Source: an uncultured Acetobacteraceae bacterium
GTDB lineage: Bacteria > Pseudomonadota > Alphaproteobacteria > Acetobacterales > Acetobacteraceae
DNA length: 64,000 nt
Direction: 5' to 3'
Assembly: GCA_903895595.1 (NCBI GenBank)
Contig: CAITUP010000099.1
Coordinates: forward strand, 1 to 64,000
Below are positions 1-9,775 of the stretch, one piece after another (positions within the stretch are counted from its first letter, which is position 1; every line of letters starts with the position of its first letter). A program made the position numbers and the translations under genes. The notes under the pieces are model-generated. The model ran no database searches and was not told the DNA's origin. It saw only the letters and a program-made list of their open reading frames with translations.

Positions 1-91
1 AGGTGCGCGACGTTTTAGCGGGACCCTGAAGCGCGAGCACAAGCTCGATCAGTTCTTCCCGGCTCAGGCGCTGCAAATCAATGCGATCCAT
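1..91 (-). mobile_element. IS66-family transposase, N-terminal part (truncated by window edge)
   Basis: Reverse strand from ATG at 91 reads MDRIDLQRLSREELIELVLALQGPAKTSRT..., resembling the N-terminus of IS66-type transposases; runs off the window. Confidence 0.6.
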
Positions 92-168
92 GCCCCATGG
101 ATTCAGAGATTGGAGTCCATGGCAAGGGGGTGGGTAATTACACCACAAGCCCCGCAAAGGAGCTCACC

Positions 169-477
169 ATGCGCCTTAGGAACGTACTGCGCTCTCCGCT
201 GGTGTTGCCATTGGCATTCGCCGTCTCCATGGCGACCTGGCTCGGCACCCGCATCAACCACACGATACCGCACGCCGAGGACCAGCAAGTGGTCTGGGTT
301 TACGAGACGGCGATTTGTGCCTCGGCCGGGGACCCCAACGAGTGCCAGTTGCTCGATCGCGACCGTGCGCCGACATTCGTCAGTCGGGATGCCTGTGCGG
401 CGTATTTGAATGAAGATTTGGCCCGAGCGAGAGACCTCCGCCGGATGGGGAGCTGCCTGCGTTTTCGGGAAGCTTGA
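169..477 (+). CDS. Hypothetical protein with N-terminal signal/TM segment
   Basis: ORF with internal ATG at 169 (MRLRNVLRSPLVLPLAFAVSMATW...); hydrophobic N-terminus. Confidence 0.5.
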   Translation: MRLRNVLRSPLVLPLAFAVSMATWLGTRINHTIPHAEDQQVVWVYETAICASAGDPNECQLLDRDRAPTFVSRDACAAYLNEDLARARDLRRMGSCLRFREA

Positions 478-486
478 TCCCCATTG

Positions 487-1644
487 CTACCGGCGGGAGG
501 CGGTAAAAAGCGAGAGCGATATCGCGATCAGCGCCGCGGCGGTGACGCCGTACAGCAACGGGGTGGCGACCAGCGGCAGCAATACGCCAGCGGCCAAGGG
601 ACCCAAGCCCGCACCAAGGTCGCGCCATGTCGCAAGCCGAGCCAAAGCCGCCACCCGGTCCTGAGGGGCCGCCGCCATCGCCGCGACCGGTGCCGGTAAA
701 GGCTGCAACAACCCGCGCAGCAGCACCACCGACAATACGCCGATCCACAGCCCGGCCGGCCAGATTTCGTTCAGACCGATCGCGGCGAGTCCCAGGGCCG
801 ATCCGATCGACAGCAGAATCAACATTCTGGGGCCGCCGAAACACTGCCCCAGGTATCCTCCCGCCGGCCCGAATACGATTTCCGACGCATAGCGCAGCGC
901 CAATGCGGCCCCCGCGGCCAGCCCGGCGCCTTTCGGTAAGGCGGCCGCCGCCAGCACCGACAGGCCCATCACAAACAGCCCGTCCAACGCCAAGCCCTGC
1001 GTGAACGACCACACGTCCAAACAGGAGGGCAGTCCGAACCTCGGCCCGCCGCGCACCTTTTGTCCATGACCACCGGGCAACCGCCATGCGAAAGGCAGCC
1101 CGCACAGCGCCGCGGCCGCCAGGACAATGAACACGACGTTCGGGCCAGCCCACTCCGACACAAGCGCGCCCATAATCAAACCCGCCATTGGGCCGCAGGC
1201 GATGATCGCTCGGCTTCTCCCGCTACGCCGCGCCGCGGCCAACGGTTCGACCGTCGCCAGCGCCTGGGTCGCGATGTTCATCGCCGCGAACGACACCCCC
1301 CAGGTCAGACGTGCCACCAGCAGACACCAAACTCCGGGCAGGAGCGCATATGCGAGCGAGGCCGCCGCCGAACCCAGCACCGCCGCGATGCAGGCGGTCC
1401 GGGGACCATGGGTCTCGTAGCCTCGCGCCACCCAGCCGTAGCCGACAATGCGAACCAACCGGTTGGCGGCGAGGAGAACCCCGGCCTCGGCGAGTGTGAC
1501 CCCGAAGGACGCGGCATGCAGCGGCAGCAGCAGGTACAACACGGTATCCGTCGGCAGCGTGAAGCCGAGCGTCAACGACGCATCGCGCGACCAACGGTCG
1601 GCTTGGCTTGCGGCGGTGAGTTGCGAGGATCCGGACACAGGCAT
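487..1644 (-). CDS. MFS transporter
   Basis: 385 aa, many hydrophobic helices, MFS-like pattern. Confidence 0.75.
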   Translation of the reverse strand: MPVSGSSQLTAASQADRWSRDASLTLGFTLPTDTVLYLLLPLHAASFGVTLAEAGVLLAANRLVRIVGYGWVARGYETHGPRTACIAAVLGSAAASLAYALLPGVWCLLVARLTWGVSFAAMNIATQALATVEPLAAARRSGRSRAIIACGPMAGLIMGALVSEWAGPNVVFIVLAAAALCGLPFAWRLPGGHGQKVRGGPRFGLPSCLDVWSFTQGLALDGLFVMGLSVLAAAALPKGAGLAAGAALALRYASEIVFGPAGGYLGQCFGGPRMLILLSIGSALGLAAIGLNEIWPAGLWIGVLSVVLLRGLLQPLPAPVAAMAAAPQDRVAALARLATWRDLGAGLGPLAAGVLLPLVATPLLYGVTAAALIAISLSLFTASRR

Positions 1645-1708
1645 CTGGGAGATGTGCCGATGCCCGCGTTATATGACAATATGGATAATCCCGTGCCGAT
1701 GTCTAACG

Positions 1709-2275
1709 CTATTGGCCCGGCAACCCAACCTCCCGCCGCCGCACCTCGATCGGGTCGTTGCCGTCGCGGCGCGACAGCGCCCATTTGTCGGACAGGCCGC
1801 CGCCGGCCGGGGCCGGCTGGCCGCGCAGGACCTCGAACACCACGGTCCTGTGCGCGATGCGCCAGGCGCCGTCCTTGCGGGTCATGCGATCGACGTAGCG
1901 ACCGATTACTTCGGTTTCCACCGCCTGATCCGGTCCGATCGGCGCGCCGCGCAGATAGGCCAAACGCGCGTCGCCGGCCGACGGGCTGAGGCGCTGGTGG
2001 GTGATGAAATAGGCTTCCAAGACCGCGCTGTCGGGACCATCGAACTCGATGACGATATTGCCGACGACGTGCATGGATTGCTCGATGGTGGCGTGGCGCT
2101 TGACCAGCGACTCGATGAAGCCATCGATCCCGCCTTTGTAATTGCCGTGATCGTCGTAAGCGTCGGTGTGGTAGGCCGAGCGAACGAGGGCCCAGTTCTT
2201 GCGGTCCACCCCGCGTACGTAGCGGAACAGGCAGTCCTGTATTTCCATCCGGTCCTGTAAACGCATGGTGTCCAT
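1709..2275 (-). CDS. Nuclear transport factor 2/SnoaL-like protein
   Basis: MDTMRLQDRMEIQDCLFRYVRGVDRKNWALVRSAYHTDAYDDHGNYKG..., typical SnoaL_4-like aromatic dioxygenase beta/dehydratase-like fold. Confidence 0.75.
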   Translation of the reverse strand: MDTMRLQDRMEIQDCLFRYVRGVDRKNWALVRSAYHTDAYDDHGNYKGGIDGFIESLVKRHATIEQSMHVVGNIVIEFDGPDSAVLEAYFITHQRLSPSAGDARLAYLRGAPIGPDQAVETEVIGRYVDRMTRKDGAWRIAHRTVVFEVLRGQPAPAGGGLSDKWALSRRDGNDPIEVRRREVGLPGQ

Positions 2276-2330
2276 GTCTTCCCCCCTTGTTGCGCCGCAT
2301 CGTGCCATGGCGGCAGAGTGATGGGGAACA

Positions 2331-3554
2331 TTGAGACATCCGATGCGGTTTTTGACCACCCCGCTGCTGCGAACGCGTGAGCGGGCACCCTTCCTGTTGC
2401 TGGTGGCGCTGACGGCGTGCGGCACCCTGGGCATGCACGTCATCATTCCCGCTCTACCCGCCACCGCTCGGGCTATGGGCATCTCCATCGGTTCGGTGCA
2501 GCTGACGATCACACTGTATCTGATCGGGCTGGCGGCGGGGCAGCTGTTATACGGACCGCTGTCGGACCGGTTCGGGCGGCGGCCTGTGCTGCTGGCGGGC
2601 ATGACCCTGTTCACGGTGGCGAGTGCCGCGACGGCACTGGCGCCAACCCCGGGGATTTTGATTGGCGCTCGGGTTCTGCAATCCATTGGGGGATGCGCGG
2701 GTCTGGTACTGGGACGCGCGGCGGTCAGGGACGGGGCGACACCGGACAAGGCAGCGGGACAGCTGGCGTTGCTGACCGTGACCATGTCGGTCGTGCCCGC
2801 CATCGCCCCGGCGATCGGGGGCTTTCTGACAGCCTATGTACATTGGCGCGCCAGCTATTTCCTCCTGGTCGCGATCGGCGCGGCGACATTGCTGGCCACA
2901 TTGCTGATGCTGCCGGAAACCCACCACGGGGAACGAGGCCCGCTGTCTTTCGCCCGCGGCTATAAAAGGCTCGTGCGCTCGCCCACGTTTCTGGGTTACG
3001 CGGCGGGCGGCGCGCTGACGACGACATCCTTCTACGGCTTCATGGCCGCGGCGCCGTTCATCTTCGAGAACCTGCTGCACCAGCCGACCCAGGATGTAGG
3101 TCTGTATTATCTGCTTCTGATGGTCGGTGTTGCCACGGGCGCCACCCTGGCCAACCGGCTGTCCCGCCGCGTCGCATTGCGAACCGGTCTGCGTATCGCC
3201 AATATGCTGGCGATCTGCGGTGCCTGCTGCTTCATGGTGGCGGAGCTGACGGGCCATCTGAGCGTTGTCACCACCGTGGCATCCATGGCGCTATTCATGG
3301 TCGGCGCCGGGATGGCCAGCCCTTTCGCTCTGGCCGGATCGGTCAGCGCCAATCCGCAGGCCATCGGCGCCGCATCCGGGTTGTACGGCTTCTTCCAGAT
3401 GGGCTACGGGATGATCTGCACCATCGTCGTGGAAAGCTGGGATCCCGGTTCGGTGTTCCCCGTCGCCGTCATCCTGTTGGGGTCGTCGGTGGCAGCGCAG
3501 ATGGTGTTGCTATGGGCGGCTCACCATGGGCGGACTTCCAACCAGGTGCTCTGA
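2331..3554 (+). CDS. Bcr/CflA-family MFS drug efflux transporter
   Basis: LLVALTACGTLGMHVIIPALPATARAMG...QLTITLYLIGLAAGQLLYGPLSDRFGRRPVLLAG motif. Confidence 0.85.
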   Translation: MRHPMRFLTTPLLRTRERAPFLLLVALTACGTLGMHVIIPALPATARAMGISIGSVQLTITLYLIGLAAGQLLYGPLSDRFGRRPVLLAGMTLFTVASAATALAPTPGILIGARVLQSIGGCAGLVLGRAAVRDGATPDKAAGQLALLTVTMSVVPAIAPAIGGFLTAYVHWRASYFLLVAIGAATLLATLLMLPETHHGERGPLSFARGYKRLVRSPTFLGYAAGGALTTTSFYGFMAAAPFIFENLLHQPTQDVGLYYLLLMVGVATGATLANRLSRRVALRTGLRIANMLAICGACCFMVAELTGHLSVVTTVASMALFMVGAGMASPFALAGSVSANPQAIGAASGLYGFFQMGYGMICTIVVESWDPGSVFPVAVILLGSSVAAQMVLLWAAHHGRTSNQVL

Positions 3555-5476
3555 TAGGTCGCACCGGCGCCCATGTCGGTATAGGTGTCGGCGCAGAGCA
3601 TATTGATCGTGCCGGACACGGCCTCCGCATCCGGGCGTTGGCCGGGAACGAGGATCACGCCGGGCTGAACCTCCTCCCGGACATGCAGCATCAAGCCGAT
3701 TTCCCCCTGGTCGTTGAACAGGCGGATTTTTTGACCGTCGGTCAGGCCGCGCGCGGCGGCGTCTTCGGGGTGAAGAATGGCGCAGGGCGCACCCTCCCGC
3801 TGGCGCAGGAACCCGTTGCCGGTGAACGCGGTATGACTTTGGAAATACCCCGGCGCCGTGAGGAGCTGGAGCTTGTGGCGGCCGGTATCGGCGGGGTCGG
3901 GCTGCCAGTCGGGCAGCGTGTCGCCGTCGGCGAATTCCAGTCTGCCGGACGGGGTGCGGAACGTCTGACCCTCCCGCTTGGCGATTGACACCGGGGCGCC
4001 GTCGAAATCGGCGCCGTTCAGCATCAGCTTCGCGATGTCCGGCTGGGACATGGCGAACACCGCGTCGGTCAGCCCCATGCGTTTGGCCAACGCCTGCGCG
4101 ACCTGAAAATTCGACCGCGCCTCGCCTTGCGGTTCCACGGCGCGAGGGCCGTACTGCATGTAATAGGTGCCGTAGGACCGGTAGAAATCCTCGGTTTCCA
4201 GATAGGTGGCGGCGGGCAGGACGATGTCGGCATAGCGGGCGGTGTCGGTCATGAACGGGTCGTGGACGACGGTGAACAAGTCGTCGCGGGCGAGCCCGGC
4301 GCGCATTTTGGCGGTGTCGGGGTTAGTCACGGCGGGGTTGTTGGCGGCGATGAACAGGGCCCGCAGCGGCGGGTCGTTGGCGGTCAGCAGCGCCTCGCCC
4401 AGCTTGAGATGATTGATCGTGCGCGCCGTCGCGGGACCCGACGGTTTGCGGACGGCGGCGTAGTTCAGGTCGAACGACGCCGCGGTCGCGACCAGCGCAC
4501 CGCCGCCGTAGCGGCCGTAGGCGCCGGTGACGCCCGGCAGCAGCGCCACGGTGCGCAGATTGTTGCCGCCGAAGGTGGTGCGGCTGAGGCCGAAGCCGAT
4601 GCGGATGAAGGATTTTCGGGCCGCGCCGTACATGGCCGCGAAGTTTTCCACCTGGGCCTCGGTCAGGCCGGTGATCTCCGCCGTTTTCGCCGGTGTGAAG
4701 CGGGGCAGGACTCCCGCTCGGACCCGTTCGAACCCGTTGGTGTGGGCGGCGATGTAGGCTTCATCCGTGAGGCCGTCGCGCACCAGGATGTGCATGACGC
4801 CCAGGGCCAGCGCCGAGTCCGTCCCGATCCGGATCGGCAGATACACATCCGCCGCCCGCGCGGCCCGGGTCCGGCGGGGATCGATCACGACCAGCTTCAC
4901 GCCCTTGGCCCGTGCCTGCTCGATCTTCGCCCAGAGATGGACGTTGGTGGCATGCAGGTCCGAACTCCAGGACACGATCAGGTCGGATTCCGTCACCGCT
5001 TCCGGGTCGGCGCCGCCGATGGGGCCGACTGCCGAGTCCCACGCGGCTTCCGCGCAGGAATCGCAGACGGTGCCGCCGAGCAGCCGGCTGGTGCCGAGTG
5101 CGTGGAAAAACCCGTTGACGAGGCCGCGGTTCATTTGCCCCTGATGGGCGCTGTAAGCGTAGCCGAGGATGGATTCCGGCCCGTGTTCGGCGATCAGCGA
5201 TTTCCAGTGGGCGACGATGGTATCCAGCGCCTCATCCCAGGAAATCGGCGCGAACTGGCCGCTGCCTTTGGGGCCGGTGCGTTTCAACGGCGTTTTCAGC
5301 CGGTCGGGCGAGTAGACCAGATCGGCGTCGCGGTTGACTTTGCCGCAGGCGAAACCGGCGGTGAGGGGATGGTTGGAATCGCCCTCGATCTTCGCGATGC
5401 GGCCGTTGTCGGTGTGCACCAGCAGGGAGCACATGTCCGGGCAATCGTGGGCGCATACGGTCCGGATGGTCTGCAT
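3521..5476 (-). CDS. Molybdopterin-dependent oxidoreductase (Fe4S4 + MGD, formate dehydrogenase-like)
   Basis: N-terminal CAHDCPDMCSLLV...GFACGKVNR Fe-S motif, molybdopterin domains; ATG 5476 preceded by AGGAG on the minus strand. Confidence 0.85.
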   Translation of the reverse strand: MQTIRTVCAHDCPDMCSLLVHTDNGRIAKIEGDSNHPLTAGFACGKVNRDADLVYSPDRLKTPLKRTGPKGSGQFAPISWDEALDTIVAHWKSLIAEHGPESILGYAYSAHQGQMNRGLVNGFFHALGTSRLLGGTVCDSCAEAAWDSAVGPIGGADPEAVTESDLIVSWSSDLHATNVHLWAKIEQARAKGVKLVVIDPRRTRAARAADVYLPIRIGTDSALALGVMHILVRDGLTDEAYIAAHTNGFERVRAGVLPRFTPAKTAEITGLTEAQVENFAAMYGAARKSFIRIGFGLSRTTFGGNNLRTVALLPGVTGAYGRYGGGALVATAASFDLNYAAVRKPSGPATARTINHLKLGEALLTANDPPLRALFIAANNPAVTNPDTAKMRAGLARDDLFTVVHDPFMTDTARYADIVLPAATYLETEDFYRSYGTYYMQYGPRAVEPQGEARSNFQVAQALAKRMGLTDAVFAMSQPDIAKLMLNGADFDGAPVSIAKREGQTFRTPSGRLEFADGDTLPDWQPDPADTGRHKLQLLTAPGYFQSHTAFTGNGFLRQREGAPCAILHPEDAAARGLTDGQKIRLFNDQGEIGLMLHVREEVQPGVILVPGQRPDAEAVSGTINMLCADTYTDMGAGATYQSTWLEVRPW

Positions 5477-5536
5477 TTCGGTGCTCCTGGGTGGGGCCGG
5501 CATCATAGGGAAGGGCGGTATAACACCGTGGTCCGG

Positions 5537-6418
5537 TTATCGGGGATTCGGTTGGACCAAAACGCAGCGCACGATCTCCGCCAGTTTCTCTGCGTGCGCA
5601 TCCATGTCCAGGCCGTCGATGGTTGCCGCCCGCCGCAGCGTCACCCCATCCACCGCCGGGCCGTTCGCCACCAGACCGTCCACAATCGCTCGGTCGGTCG
5701 CCGGGTCCAGGGCTGACAGTAAACCCTGACGCCAATCGGGCCGGACCACCGCCAGGGCAGCAAGCAGGGCATAGGCGCCCCAGTGGGATACGCCGGCGAC
5801 GATCAGGTGGTCCGTGGGGGTGACGCAAGCGATCGCGGCACCATGCGCGACCGTTGCCGCGATCAGACCCGGGGGCAGCGCGCCCATGCCGATCTCGTTC
5901 CCGCCGTCGCCGATGGCGACCGTACCCCAGAGTCCGGCGACGAAGACATCGTCCAAAAGGGAAGCATGGGCGCCGATGTCCTGGCCGCGCATGTTGCGCA
6001 GGGTGCCGTCGGCGGCACGGCCGCAGCGTTCGATGGCGATGGCCCAATCGATCCCGGCGTCGCGCCAGACGGCAATAGCCTCGTCGGGCGGCAGAGCGTC
6101 TACGGGCACATCGGTCAGTCCGGCGGCGTTTAACGCGGCCTGGCAGGCGTCGCGGCAGGGCGGATCGGTCAACACACGGCAGGTCAGGCCGGCGCGGGTC
6201 AGACCCAGCGCGAGCAGCGCGGCGGCGGCGGGTCCATCGGTCTCGGCTGCGGGCGGTGTGCCGCCGGGCACGAAGAAGCCGGTGATGATGCCGATCTTGG
6301 GGCTGGCGGTGGACGCGATGGCGGCGGCCGCGCGCGCCAATCCGCCTTGGGCGGCGGCGAACAACGGCTGCACGTTGCGGCCGACATCCTGGTGGATCAG
6401 AGCCTCGATGGCGTCCAC
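5537..6418 (-). CDS. DUF4392 / D-glutamate cyclase C-terminal-like protein
   Basis: PKIGIITGFFVPGGTPPAAETDGPAAAALLALGL...GDGGNEIGMG; ORF open to 6544, GTG at 6418 chosen as a plausible start. Confidence 0.75.
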   Translation of the reverse strand: MDAIEALIHQDVGRNVQPLFAAAQGGLARAAAAIASTASPKIGIITGFFVPGGTPPAAETDGPAAAALLALGLTRAGLTCRVLTDPPCRDACQAALNAAGLTDVPVDALPPDEAIAVWRDAGIDWAIAIERCGRAADGTLRNMRGQDIGAHASLLDDVFVAGLWGTVAIGDGGNEIGMGALPPGLIAATVAHGAAIACVTPTDHLIVAGVSHWGAYALLAALAVVRPDWRQGLLSALDPATDRAIVDGLVANGPAVDGVTLRRAATIDGLDMDAHAEKLAEIVRCVLVQPNPR

Positions 6419-6426
6419 CGGCTGGA

Positions 6427-7221
6427 TCAGAGCGCCGATAGGCTGGTGTTGCGCAGATCCGTGATCAGCATACTGCCGGGCGCGTGCGTGATGCAGAATT
6501 CCGGCTTCACCTGCGCGATGACCGCCTGAGGGGTAACGCCGCACGCCCAGAATACCGGCATTTCATCGGCATGGATGGGGACCGCGTCGCCGTAGTCGGG
6601 TTTGGAAATGTCCTTGATCCCTATCATCTCCGGCATACCCAAATGCACCGGCGCCCCATGCACGCTCGGAAACCGGCTGGTGATCTGAACGGCGCGTATC
6701 GCTCGGGCCGGGGTCAGCGGACGCATGGATACGACCAGCGGACCGTGAAAAACGCCAGCCGGGACGCAGGGGATGTTGGTGCGATACATCGGCACGTTGG
6801 TGTCGCAGGCGATGTGGCGGACTTCGATGCCGTCCTCGATCAGCGCTTCTTCGAACGAAAACGAACAGCCGATGGCGAAGCTGACGAGATCGTCGCGCCA
6901 GACATGGGCGACGGAGGTCGGTTCTTCCACCAGTTCCCCGTTCCGCCAAACGCGATACAGCGGCAGATCGGTGCGGATATCGAGACCGTCGCCCAGCGTG
7001 GGAAACAGCGGCGAACCGGGTTCGGAAACCGCCAACACCGGGCACGGTTTCGGGTTGGCCATGGCGAACCGCAGAAAATCGTTGGCCAGAGCACGCGGCA
7101 GGATCACCAGATTGGCCTGCACGTTGCCGGGGGCGAGACCGGAGGTCGGGCCGGTGAAGTTGCCGGTACGGATGCGTCGGCGTTCCTGCGCACCGCTAAG
7201 TATTGTCGCCATGCCGTCCAT
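6427..7221 (-). CDS. DUF1445 family (putative hydro-lyase / D-glutamate cyclase N-terminal-like)
   Basis: [54 protein letters not shown]...[18 protein letters not shown]...[21 protein letters not shown]. Confidence 0.85.
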   Translation of the reverse strand: MDGMATILSGAQERRRIRTGNFTGPTSGLAPGNVQANLVILPRALANDFLRFAMANPKPCPVLAVSEPGSPLFPTLGDGLDIRTDLPLYRVWRNGELVEEPTSVAHVWRDDLVSFAIGCSFSFEEALIEDGIEVRHIACDTNVPMYRTNIPCVPAGVFHGPLVVSMRPLTPARAIRAVQITSRFPSVHGAPVHLGMPEMIGIKDISKPDYGDAVPIHADEMPVFWACGVTPQAVIAQVKPEFCITHAPGSMLITDLRNTSLSAL

Positions 7222-7388
7222 TTCGGGCCTCTGTCTGCTGTATCGGGATGATCGGGGATCGGAGGCGGGGAAAGCAAGGGGCAATAGGCGGCGAAAAGAG
7301 CCTTGAACCCCATGGCGTGCCCCGCTATACGCGCCGCTTCGCGCGGCCGGTCGGGATCGGTGGCGTCATTCGCAAGGACCTACACGCC

Positions 7389-7613
7389 ATGAAGTCGGGC
7401 ATTCACCCCATCTACCACACCATCAACGTCATCATGACCGATGGGACGCAGTTTCAAACCCGCTCCTGCATGGGCAAGGATGGCGATACGCTCCGTCTGG
7501 ACATCGACCCGAAGTCTCACCCGGCTTGGACCGGCGTGCAGCGCATCATGGACACCGGCGGACAGGTGGCGAAGTTCAACAAGCGCTTCGCGGGTCTTGG
7601 CCTGAAAAATTAA
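7389..7613 (+). CDS. rpmE: 50S ribosomal protein L31
   Basis: [49 protein letters not shown]...; no zinc CxxC motif (C- type). Confidence 0.95.
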   Translation: MKSGIHPIYHTINVIMTDGTQFQTRSCMGKDGDTLRLDIDPKSHPAWTGVQRIMDTGGQVAKFNKRFAGLGLKN

Positions 7614-7662
7614 TCGCGACCCTCTTGCGGGGTTCGGCGAGGTTAACCATCTGCTTGGTATC

Positions 7663-7755
7663 GGGAATGCCCAATGGGGTTCCCGGGACCAAGCCAGGGT
7701 CGGCCCAGTTCTGGGCGATCCACGATGTCAACCTTGCTTTCGCAGGAGGTTTCCC
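7663..7755 (+). promoter_or_regulatory. ROSE-like RNA thermometer in hsp20 5' UTR
   Basis: Hairpin 7663-7684 (GGGAA tg CCC aat GGG g TTCCC), hairpin 7703-7716 (GCCCA gttc TGGGC), and SD-sequestering 7733-7749 CTTGCT-ttcgc-AGGAGG, matching the ROSE UYGCU/AGGA pairing; ATG at 7756. Confidence 0.7.
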
Positions 7756-8223
7756 ATGACGACGTTCGATTTCTCTCCCCTGTTCCGTACCGCCATCGGT
7801 TTCGACCGTTTGGCACGATTGGCCGATACCGCCGCTGCCACGGCCGAGGCCACCTATCCTCCCTATAATATCGAGAAGACCGGCGACGACTCCTACCGCC
7901 TGACCATGGCGGTTGCCGGGTTCCGTCCGGACGACATCGAGCTGGTGGCCCAGGACAATACGTTGGTCATCTCCGGCCGTTTGCCGGCCGAGGGCGCAAA
8001 GGCCGAGTTGCTGTATCGCGGCATCGCCGGCCGTCCGTTCGAACGGAAATTCGTGCTGGCCGACCATGTCGTTGTGGACGGCGCCGATCTGCAAAACGGT
8101 CTGCTGCATGTCGCGCTGAAGCGCGTGGTGCCGGAGGCGTTGAAGCCGCGCCGCATTCCGATTGGCGGGGTCACGCCCACGGCCATCGCCAACGATCCGT
8201 CCGCGACCGCCCAAGCGGCGTAA
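7756..8223 (+). CDS. Small heat shock protein, Hsp20/alpha-crystallin family
   Basis: PPYNIEKTGDDSYRLTMAVAGFRPDDIELVAQDNTLVISGR...YRGIAGRPFERKFVLADHV...LKRVVPEALKPRRIPI. Confidence 0.95.
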   Translation: MTTFDFSPLFRTAIGFDRLARLADTAAATAEATYPPYNIEKTGDDSYRLTMAVAGFRPDDIELVAQDNTLVISGRLPAEGAKAELLYRGIAGRPFERKFVLADHVVVDGADLQNGLLHVALKRVVPEALKPRRIPIGGVTPTAIANDPSATAQAA

Positions 8224-8230
8224 CCGAACG

Positions 8231-8257
8231 GGGGGAGCCAGTCTGGCTCCCCCTTTT
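8231..8257 (+). terminator. Rho-independent terminator after hsp20
   Basis: GGGGGAGCCA gtc TGGCTCCCCC TTTT: 10-bp perfect stem plus T run. Confidence 0.85.
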
Positions 8258-8262
8258 CCGTT

Positions 8263-8454
8263 TCAGGGGCGCTTGAAGAAGGCGTCCGCCGCGCTGCGGT
8301 GGCTTTGTTTGCGGCCGATATCGGCCTCCACCCGGGTGATTTCGTCCTTCAGTTCCAGAATGTAGTCGCGGAGTTCGTCGATGCCGAGTGTGTCGAGCAC
8401 CAGCTTTTCCAGTCGCTTGGTACGGCGCAGTGGTAGGTCTTCTTCTTCGGCCAT
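8263..8454 (-). CDS. DUF1192 family small protein
   Basis: MAEEEDLPLRRTKRLEKLVLDTLGIDELRDYILELKDEITRVEADIGRKQSHRSAADAFFKRP. Confidence 0.8.
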   Translation of the reverse strand: MAEEEDLPLRRTKRLEKLVLDTLGIDELRDYILELKDEITRVEADIGRKQSHRSAADAFFKRP

Positions 8455-8634
8455 GCCGTATTCTCCCGATGTCACGCGTGGCAGCCATGATATCCGCGTA
8501 TCGCCGGGTGTCCCACTGGGAACAAACAGGTAAAATGGTGTCGCAAACAGCTTGACCCCAGCCGGGGGGCTTGCCATACCCCGCCCCTTGCCGCGCCGCC
8601 GGTCAGGTGTGCGCGCCCCAGAAAGTAACATGCC

Positions 8635-9216
8635 ATGTCGCTGCCTCTGATGCCGAAGGCCACCGCCGTGTGGCTAATCGAAAAGACCGCCCTGACCTTC
8701 ACCCAGATCGCGGATTTCTGCGGTATGCATCCGCTCGAAATCCAGGCGATCGCCGATGGCGAGGTCGCGCAGGGCATTGTCGGGTACGACCCGGTGGCGA
8801 ACAGCCAGGTCACCGCCGACGATATCAAGCGGTGCGAAGCCGACTCCAACGGCCGCCTGAAGCTGCTGGCAACGACATTGCCGGTGCCGAAGCGGCTGCG
8901 CGGTGCGCGCTACACCCCCGTGGCGAAGCGGAATGACCGGCCGGATGGGATTGCCTATCTGCTGCGCAACTACCCGCAGCTGACGGAAGCCCAGGTGGGC
9001 AAGCTGATGGGCACCACCAAGGAGACCATCCAGAAGGTGCGGGATCGCACGCACTGGAACAGCGCCAACATCAAGCCGCGCGACCCCGTGATCCTCGGTC
9101 TGTGCAGCCAGGGCGATCTGAACGGCGCCGTGACTTTGGCGAATGAGCGGCTGGAGCGGGAAGGCCGAGCGGTGCCGCTGCCGCCGCCACCAGATGAGAC
9201 GGACGAAGCCGCCTGA
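8635..9216 (+). CDS. trcR: DUF1013 family / TrcR-like cell-cycle transcriptional regulator
   Basis: MSLPLMPKATAVWLIEKTALTFTQIADFCGMHPLEIQAIADGEVAQGI...YLLRNYPQLTEAQVGKLMGTTKETIQKVRDRTHWNSANIKPRDPV. Confidence 0.85.
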   Translation: MSLPLMPKATAVWLIEKTALTFTQIADFCGMHPLEIQAIADGEVAQGIVGYDPVANSQVTADDIKRCEADSNGRLKLLATTLPVPKRLRGARYTPVAKRNDRPDGIAYLLRNYPQLTEAQVGKLMGTTKETIQKVRDRTHWNSANIKPRDPVILGLCSQGDLNGAVTLANERLEREGRAVPLPPPPDETDEAA

Positions 9217-9230
9217 TTTTTTCAGGCGGC
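9208..9230. terminator. Hairpin between convergent genes
   Basis: GCCGCCTGA ttttt TCAGGCGGC; overlaps the trcR stop codon. Confidence 0.6.
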
Positions 9231-9243
9231 CTGCCGCTTCGCC

Positions 9244-9417
9244 TCAGTCCACCAGGACGAGCAGCTTCTCCATTTCTTCCTTCAAATGCAGCTTCTCGAG
9301 CTTTAATCGCATGAGGGTGTCGCTGTCTGGCCGGGGTCTGCGATCTTCGTCCGATATGCGCGTTTCCAGCGAAGCATGACGCTGCTTCAGGGCATCGAGA
9401 CGGGTCGAGTAGCTCAT
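9244..9417 (-). CDS. YdcH-family DUF465 protein
   Basis: MSYSTRLDALKQRHASLETRISDEDRRPRPDSDTLMRLKLEKLHLKEEMEKLLV. Confidence 0.75.
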   Translation of the reverse strand: MSYSTRLDALKQRHASLETRISDEDRRPRPDSDTLMRLKLEKLHLKEEMEKLLVLVD

Positions 9418-9570
9418 GAGCGTAGTACCTCCGTTTAATTCCGGTTGGTTGCTCTTGGTCACCGCAGTGACCGCGGCAGGGCAGCGTAACGCGTTTGCCG
9501 CGCGGCAAACCAGCCAAATCGGCATCGACCGGGGCGTGTGCTTACGATTTCCGTGTGCTATGGTGTGGCC

Positions 9571-9774
9571 ATGCTGACAGACCGGGATTCACTGCTGCGG
9601 AAGCTGCACGAGCTGCGTAGCGAGCACCGCGACCTCGACACGGTGATCGCGCGTTTCGCCGACCAAGGTTCGACCGACCAGCTGCATCTGCAGCGGTTGA
9701 AGAAGCGCAAGCTGATGTTGAAGGACGAGGTCGGCTGGCTGGAAAGCCGCCTGATCCCCGACAATATCGCCTGA
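9571..9774 (+). CDS. YdcH-family DUF465 protein
   Basis: [54 protein letters not shown]. Confidence 0.75.
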   Translation: MLTDRDSLLRKLHELRSEHRDLDTVIARFADQGSTDQLHLQRLKKRKLMLKDEVGWLESRLIPDNIA

Positions 9775-9775
9775 G

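Noticed and set aside
3521-5476. Selenocysteine in the formate dehydrogenase-like protein
   Set aside because: The reading frame has no in-frame TGA; the active-site region reads GGTVCDSCAEAAW with ordinary codons.
4127-5716. 529-aa plus-strand ORF opposite the molybdopterin oxidoreductase
   Set aside because: Antisense shadow; no family features.
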